DNA of 21,978 nt, from NCBI GenBank assembly GCA_964517215.1, contig CAZFBR010000027.1:1-21978 (forward strand). Direction: 5' to 3'. Within the stretch, counting starts at the first letter, position 1, and every line of letters begins with the position of its first letter. This document shows, piece by piece, positions 19,875 through 21,978 of this stretch. The notes beneath the pieces are model-generated. The model did no database searches, was not told the origin of the DNA, and saw nothing but the letters and a program-made list of their open reading frames with translations. The DNA is from CAZFBR01 sp035353495 [NCBI: uncultured bacterium] (GTDB lineage: Bacteria; DAOPZR01). The translations under genes and the position numbers were made by a program.

Positions 19875-20967
19875 AACCAAAACCGTCGGCGAGCATCCCT
19901 GGCGGACGGGGACGCTCAACCTGCCGCGCGGGCCGGTCGCGACGCCCGTGTTCATGCCCGTCGGGACGCAGGCGACGGTCAAGACGCTGTCGGTCGACGA
20001 GATCAAAGCCATCGGCGCGCAGCTCATCCTCGCCAACACCTACCACCTGCACCTGCGCCCGGGCGAGGCGATGATCGCGCGGCGCGGCGGCCTGCACGGG
20101 TTCATGCACTGGGACGGCAGCATCCTCACCGATTCCGGCGGGTTTCAGGTGTTTTCCATGAGCGATATTCGTACCATTACCGAAGAAGGGGTGGAGTTCC
20201 GTTCGCATCTCGACGGCAGCAAGCACAAGCTGACCCCGGAAACGGTGGTCGCCATCCAGCTGCAGCTCGGGTCGGATATCATGATGCCGCTCGATGTCTG
20301 CACCGGCCTGCCCGCAACGCGCGATACCGTGGCCGCGGCGATGCAGCGCTCGCTGCGCTGGCTGGCGCGCGCCCGGCAGGTGGAACGCCCGGACGGGCGG
20401 TTCCTGTTCGGCATCGTGCAGGGGGGTCTGGAGGACGACCTGCGGCGCGAGAGCGCGGCGGGGACGGTCGCGCTCGACTGCGACGGCTATTCCATCGGCG
20501 GGCTGTCGGTGGGCGAGGCAAAGGAGGACATGCTGCGTACGCTTGAGGTGACGGTCCCCTGCCTGCCGGCAGACAAGCCGCGCTACCTGATGGGCGTGGG
20601 GACGCCCCCGGACCTGTGGTACGGCGTGGCGCGCGGCGTCGACATGTTCGACTGCGTCCTCCCCACGCGCAATGCGCGCAACGGTCAGGTCTTCACCCCG
20701 CAGGGCCCGATGAATATCGGGCGATTGGAATTTGCGGAGGACGACAATCCCATCGATGCGACGTGCGACTGCTATACCTGTCGCACGCACAGTCGTTCCT
20801 ATGTGCGCCACCTGCTGCGCGCAGGGGAAATGCTGGGCAAGCGGCTGACCAGCATCCACAACCTGCGCTTCATGGTGCGCACCATCGAGCGCATTCGCGC
20901 CGCCATCGACAGCGGCACCTTTCAGGCGGAACATGACACCTTTCTGCGGGAGTATCTGCGCCGGTGA
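19858..20967 (+). CDS. tgt: tRNA-guanine transglycosylase (queuine/preQ1 tRNA-ribosyltransferase)
   Basis: 369 residues. Tgt exchanges guanine 34 in tRNAs with GUN anticodons for preQ1, the step before QueA. Landmarks are TPVFMPVGTQATVK, ILANTYHLHLRPG, the general-acid Asp92 in LTDSGGFQVFS, GIVQGGL, GYSIGGLSVGE, nucleophile Asp in MFDCVLPTRNAR, and the zinc site CDCYTC with the later His. ATG 19858 is chosen because AAGGTGG (19843-19849) lies 8 nt before it; ATGs at 19837 and 19864 are also in frame. It overlaps the membrane-protein gene by 17 bp, so its expression may now depend on the inserted pair. Co-occurrence with queA supports full queuosine synthesis. Confidence 0.96.
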   Translation: MTMLFETKTVGEHPWRTGTLNLPRGPVATPVFMPVGTQATVKTLSVDEIKAIGAQLILANTYHLHLRPGEAMIARRGGLHGFMHWDGSILTDSGGFQVFSMSDIRTITEEGVEFRSHLDGSKHKLTPETVVAIQLQLGSDIMMPLDVCTGLPATRDTVAAAMQRSLRWLARARQVERPDGRFLFGIVQGGLEDDLRRESAAGTVALDCDGYSIGGLSVGEAKEDMLRTLEVTVPCLPADKPRYLMGVGTPPDLWYGVARGVDMFDCVLPTRNARNGQVFTPQGPMNIGRLEFAEDDNPIDATCDCYTCRTHSRSYVRHLLRAGEMLGKRLTSIHNLRFMVRTIERIRAAIDSGTFQAEHDTFLREYLRR

Positions 20968-21015
20968 GTGGAGCATGTGCGGCGACGGAACGGGCGCGGG
21001 CGACCGGCAGGCAAC

Positions 21016-21045
21016 TTGACGCTGACGACTGATAAAGGATATACA
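21016..21045 (+). promoter_or_regulatory. Possible promoter for the dedA-type gene
   Basis: TTGACG (21016-21021) and TATACA (21040-21045) are separated by 18 bp. The -10 hexamer is imperfect. The transcript would start at about 21052, just inside the small leader frame beginning at 21049, so if this promoter is used that frame would lose its start codon and be expressed only from upstream transcripts. Confidence 0.3.
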
Positions 21046-21048
21046 ACC

Positions 21049-21144
21049 ATGGTTGCGGCAGGCGTCAGGAGTACCGACTTATTGGCGAAGGAGGAGGCGG
21101 GCCCGGCAGCGGTTTCGGGCGCGCCGCGCAGCATATGGAACTGA
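21049..21144 (+). CDS. Possible 31-codon leader ORF overlapping the dedA-type start
   Basis: ATG 21049 has AAAGGA (21034-21039) 9 nt upstream. The frame runs 31 codons to a TGA at 21142-21144, which overlaps the start of the DedA-family gene (21135) by 10 bp. The peptide begins MVAAGVRST and contains LLAKEEAG; no family is recognised. Because the DedA start has no Shine-Dalgarno of its own, ribosomes ending here could restart there. It may also be chance: short frames are common in G+C-rich DNA. Confidence 0.3.
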   Translation: MVAAGVRSTDLLAKEEAGPAAVSGAPRSIWN

Positions 21145-21818
21145 TTCATAAATTGTTGTGGATGCTGACCCCGGAGGGGATTACCTGGCTGATCCAGATC
21201 GGCGGCATCCCGGCAATCTGTCTGGTAATTTTTGCGGAGACCGGTTTCTTTGCGCTGCTGCCCGGTGATTCGCTGCTGGTTCTGTGCGGGATTTTCGCCG
21301 CCACCATCGGTGAAAATGGCGAACCGCTGCTGCCCATCTGGACGCTGCTGCTCCTGGTGCCGTGCTGCGGCATTATCGGCGATCAGATCGGCTACTGGAT
21401 CGGGACATTTTTCGGCCGGGCGATGTACAGCTGGCAAGACCGCTCAATCTGCGGACTGCCCCTGTTTAAGACCGCCTGGCTGCGCAAGACCGAGGAATTC
21501 TACGGCCGCTGGGGCACCTTTTTTATAGTGGCCGGGCGCTGGGTCCCGTTTGTGCGCACCTTTGCCCCGATGGTTGCCGGCGTCATTCGCATGCGGTTCC
21601 GGGTCTTCATCACCTACAATATCATCGGTGCATTTACCTGGGTATGGAGCATGCTCCTTGTGGGCTATTTCCTCGGCGGCTGGGTGCGGACCACCTTCGG
21701 CTTTCCGCTTGAACGCCATATCGACAAGATTGCCCTGGTGGTGGTGGGCTTGTCACTGCTGCCGATCATCCACACCTTTATCAAGGAACGGCGGCTGGCG
21801 AAGGGGACCGGGCAGTAA
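21135..21818 (+). CDS. DedA-family (SNARE-associated) inner-membrane protein
   Basis: 227 residues, typical DedA length. Hallmarks are FAETGFFALLPGDSLLVLCG (reentrant loop with the conserved acidic residues), then GDQIGYWIGTFFGR and RWVPFVRTFAPMVAGV with the functional Arg residues. The C-terminal spans (YNIIGAFTWVWSMLLVGYFLGG and LVVVGLSLLPIIHTF) complete the topology. The family is implicated in flipping polyprenyl-phosphate or phospholipid head groups and in membrane homeostasis. ATG 21135 lacks a Shine-Dalgarno and lies inside the end of a small leader frame. No co-oriented gene follows within the window. Confidence 0.93.
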   Translation: MELIHKLLWMLTPEGITWLIQIGGIPAICLVIFAETGFFALLPGDSLLVLCGIFAATIGENGEPLLPIWTLLLLVPCCGIIGDQIGYWIGTFFGRAMYSWQDRSICGLPLFKTAWLRKTEEFYGRWGTFFIVAGRWVPFVRTFAPMVAGVIRMRFRVFITYNIIGAFTWVWSMLLVGYFLGGWVRTTFGFPLERHIDKIALVVVGLSLLPIIHTFIKERRLAKGTGQ

Positions 21819-21924
21819 TACCGGTTCAATCCCGCGCGGCATGGTCCGAGCGTCGCAGTCCAGGCGACGGCAGCGAAGGCGTGGTGGAGAAACGGCTCTG
21901 GACGGGGTGTTTGAGGCCAGTTTG

Positions 21925-21978
21925 GGTAGTGTCAAGAGTTCTGTGTAAATTTGAATAAGGGTATTCTCCCCCAACGCT
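21925..21978. mobile_element. Possible insertion-sequence terminus at the window edge
   Basis: The sequence GGTAGTGTCAAGAGTTCTG followed by TGTAAATTTG is reminiscent, from memory, of the terminal repeats of IS256-group elements, whose ends often contain a TGTGTAAA-type motif. Only the outer tip would be inside the window and no transposase is visible. It could equally be ordinary intergenic sequence. The stretch 21819-21924 after the DedA gene shows no gene or terminator. Confidence 0.25.

Noticed and set aside
21753-21974. A 73-codon minus-strand frame at the right edge
   Set aside because: It runs antisense into the DedA gene and has no motif; at most it covers part of a possible insertion-sequence end.

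Overview
The window looks like chromosomal DNA of a high-G+C diderm (Gram-negative type) bacterium. Most genes are visibly G+C rich with strong third-position bias. At least three proteins carry lipoprotein signal peptides with LLAGC or LTGC lipoboxes, and there is an AsmA-like envelope protein. The gene mix (two-subunit class I fumarase, HD-GYP regulator, ORF6N-domain protein, DUF3108 lipoprotein, M48 lipoprotein, QueA/Tgt) would fit a metagenome-type lineage such as the PVC group. No marker in the window fixes the taxon, so that is a weak inference. All family names come from reading motifs; no database search was run.

Layout. (1) 1-1798: the end of an NADP-type isocitrate dehydrogenase gene, then the alpha and beta subunits of a class I fumarase, a TCA-cycle operon. 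(2) 1827-3450: a hicB-hicA toxin-antitoxin pair with its own extended -10 promoter, abutting a HI0933/BaiN-type flavoprotein. The end of the flavoprotein gene is repeated in an 80-bp tandem array (3406-3635), followed by a double-hairpin repeat element. (3) 3719-4858: a C39-like cysteine peptidase lipoprotein and a small membrane protein. (4) 4775-7946, minus strand: asparagine synthase and an ArnT/GT39-like membrane glycosyltransferase, translationally overlapping. (5) 8123-10095: a Sir2 deacetylase behind a near-consensus -10 box, and a REC-HD-GYP cyclic-di-GMP phosphodiesterase. (6) 10167-10243, minus strand: tRNA-Arg(TCT), next to an A+T-rich spacer that drives the large plus-strand block. 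(7) 10557-17398: AsmA-like protein, DUF3108 lipoprotein, M48 lipoprotein with an extra C-terminal domain, small membrane protein, sensor kinase lacking its phosphoacceptor histidine, CheY-like receiver, and an HU/IHF protein. (8) 17654-20967: queA and tgt of queuosine synthesis, separated by an A+T-richer pair (ORF6N-domain protein plus unknown membrane protein). (9) 21135-21818: a DedA-family membrane protein with a possible leader ORF. The right edge resembles the end of an insertion sequence.

How the parts relate. The 10557-17398 block reads as an envelope and signalling unit: an anchored AsmA-like protein, two outer-envelope lipoproteins (one a protease), a membrane sensor and its receiver. 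The sensor has an intact ATP-binding domain but Arg where His is required. The strongest candidate for an undescribed regulatory system is the ORF6N gene. Three perfect inverted repeats share the core TCACA-N3-TGTGA: two lie upstream, 43 bp apart centre to centre, and a third 21-bp copy lies inside the coding sequence.
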